Source: Thiosocius sp963753845
Lineage (GTDB): Bacteria; Pseudomonadota; Gammaproteobacteria; Chromatiales; Chromatiaceae
DNA length: 64,000 nucleotides
Assembly (NCBI GenBank): GCA_963753845.1
Contig: CAVWEI010000017.1
Coordinates: 372,001-436,000, forward strand
Direction: 5' to 3'
The notes under the pieces are model-generated. The model was not told the origin of the DNA. It did no database searches and saw nothing but the letters and a program-made list of their open reading frames with translations. A program made the position numbers and the translations under genes. How positions within the stretch are numbered: position 1 is the first letter of the stretch; the number at the start of each line of letters is the position of its first letter. Of this stretch, positions 62,850 through 64,000 are shown in pieces.

Positions 62850-62879
62850 AGATGGGATCCGTACCCCCGATTTCAAGGG
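62850..62879 (-). promoter_or_regulatory. Sigma-32 (heat-shock) promoter
   Basis: On the minus strand: CCCTTGAAA (62879-62871), a 13-bp spacer, TCCCATCT (62857-62850). This matches the RpoH consensus CTTGAAA-N13-15-CCCCATNT. The leader to the hsp20 start is about 60 nt. Confidence 0.7.
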
Positions 62880-62960
62880 TTGGATTCTGCTGCAGATCAA
62901 AGGATGAGAAAACGCTTGTTCCAGGCCCGGTGGCGGACGCGGCATATCGTTTGTGGGGTG

Positions 62961-64000
62961 CTACGCCACCAGGGTATAACAGGGCGTGTACTCGCCCTGA
63001 AGCTTCATGCGGCGTTGCTGTACGAACCGCTGCAGCAGGTCGTCCATGGCCGCCACCATGCGTGCATCGGCATGGATCTCGAACGGCCCATACTGTTCGA
63101 CCGCGCGGATGCCGTTTTCCTTGACGTTGCCGGCCACGATGCCGGAAAAGGCGCGTCGCAGATTGGCTGCCAGCTGGTGCGCCGGCTGGTCACGATCCAG
63201 CGACAGGCCCGCCATCGCCTGATGGCTGGGTACGAAAGGTTGCTGAAGATCCTTCTCGATATACAGCTGCCAGTTGAAGTAGAAGGCGTCCCGGCCATCC
63301 TGGCGGAACGACTTCACTGCCTCCATCGCCTTCTTCATGGATCGGGCCACCTCGACCGGGTCGTCGATCACGATGCGGTAGTATCGCTGCGCCGCCGGCC
63401 CCAGGGTCTCGCTGACATATCGATCCACCGCCCCGAAGTACTCAGCACTCTCGGCCGGTCCCGTCAGGATCAGCGGGAACTGGTGGCCGGCGTTCTCGGG
63501 ATGCATCAGGATACCCAGAAGATAAAGCAGTTCCTCGATTGTCCCGACGCCGCCCGGGAACATGACAATACCGTGCCCTACCCGGACAAAGGCCTCGAGT
63601 CGCTTTTCGATGTCCGGCAGGATCACAAGTTCATTGACGATCGGATTCGGTGGTTCCGAGGCGACGATACCGGGCTCGGTCAAGCCGATATAGCGGCCGG
63701 TCGAGATGCGCTGCTTCGCATGCCCGATGGTCGCACCCTTCATCGGGCCTTTCATCGCACCCGGTCCGCAGCCGGTGCAGACGTCGAGCCCGCGCAGGCC
63801 GAACTCGTAGCCGACCTCCTTGCTGTAATCGTACTCCTCGCGCCCGATCGAATGCCCACCCCAGCACACGACGATGTTCGGATCGACACTCGGGCGCAGC
63901 AAACGCGCATTTCGCAGGATATGGAACACCGCGGAGGTGATGTGCCCGCTCTTGTTCAGATCGATCGTGGGATCACCCAGGATCTCATTGTGGGTGTAGA
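62961..64000 (-). CDS. ppnN: PpnN/YgdH-type nucleotide 5'-monophosphate nucleosidase, partial
   Basis: The reading frame enters from the right edge (YTHNEILGDPTIDLNKSGHI..) and covers about 346 residues of the C-terminal part; E. coli PpnN has 454. VVCWGGHSIGREEYDY, GCGPGAMKGPMKGA and FPGGVGTIEELLYLLG (the PGGxGTxxE motif of LOG proteins) are visible, followed by the YgdH-specific C-terminal domain. PpnN cleaves purine and pyrimidine monophosphates and responds to (p)ppGpp in E. coli. The start lies outside the window. Confidence 0.9.
   Translation of the reverse strand, partial: YTHNEILGDPTIDLNKSGHITSAVFHILRNARLLRPSVDPNIVVCWGGHSIGREEYDYSKEVGYEFGLRGLDVCTGCGPGAMKGPMKGATIGHAKQRISTGRYIGLTEPGIVASEPPNPIVNELVILPDIEKRLEAFVRVGHGIVMFPGGVGTIEELLYLLGILMHPENAGHQFPLILTGPAESAEYFGAVDRYVSETLGPAAQRYYRIVIDDPVEVARSMKKAMEAVKSFRQDGRDAFYFNWQLYIEKDLQQPFVPSHQAMAGLSLDRDQPAHQLAANLRRAFSGIVAGNVKENGIRAVEQYGPFEIHADARMVAAMDDLLQRFVQQRRMKLQGEYTPCYTLVA

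Overview
The window looks like a GC-rich gammaproteobacterial chromosome, probably a sulfur-metabolising anaerobe or facultative anaerobe of the Chromatiales type. The reasons are the many multiheme c-type cytochromes, a YeeE/YedE sulfur-transport pair with a rhodanese-like protein, a DmsA-type molybdoenzyme operon, a sigma-54 two-component system with a heme-bearing sensor, an arsR/GAPDH/arsJ arsenic locus, and gamma-type YajD, CbpA/CbpM and PpnN. The taxonomy is inferred from gene content only; there is no rRNA or tRNA in the window.

Layout. 0.1-4.8 kb: a tightly packed operon with a 15-heme cytochrome (N-terminal half like octaheme tetrathionate reductases, plus an EF-hand), two half-size YeeE/YedE membrane proteins and a secreted rhodanese-like protein without a catalytic Cys. 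4.8-7.9 kb: a degraded mobile patch with a 311-bp MITE (TIRs and 8-bp target duplication), hipB, a twice-frameshifted hipA and a broken IS5-type transposase. 7.9-11.6 kb: five small secreted or membrane-anchored proteins on the minus strand. 12.3-32.9 kb: a surface-glycan locus with polyprenyl-phosphate sugar transferase, epimerase (frameshifted), glycosyltransferases, methyltransferases, sulfotransferases, ABC export (the ATPase is fused to a sulfotransferase), MBOAT/SGNH acetylation, a complete bacillosamine-type set (PglC, D, E, F-like) and a flippase. 32.9-40.5 kb: housekeeping and envelope genes (PilZ, YajD, glutamine amidotransferase, GtrA/GtrB/GT39, transglutaminase, YcbK-like peptidase).

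40.6-55.5 kb is the most interesting part. A diheme sensor kinase and a sigma-54 response regulator sit divergently from three genes for secreted proteins, preceded by the only two perfect TGGCAC-N5-TTGC sigma-54 promoters I found. The products are a protein with four GW-DG-P repeats, a small secreted protein and an extraordinary Met-X-Gly tripeptide-repeat protein that carries the same GW/GY-DG-P module. Immediately downstream is an operon for a pentaheme cytochrome, a DmsA-like Tat-exported molybdoenzyme, a DmsB-like ferredoxin, a TorD-like chaperone and a small cytochrome c, with no DmsC membrane anchor, followed by a multi-cluster ferredoxin, an unknown protein and a Mut7-C protein. I read this as a candidate redox-sensing, periplasmic electron-transfer system.

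55.6-64 kb: a class V aminotransferase, the arsR-GAPDH-arsJ organoarsenical efflux operon with a likely operator, a patatin-like pseudogene, and a heat-shock block (Hsp20, CbpM, CbpA, Hsp20 with a sigma-32 promoter), ending in ppnN, which runs off the right edge.
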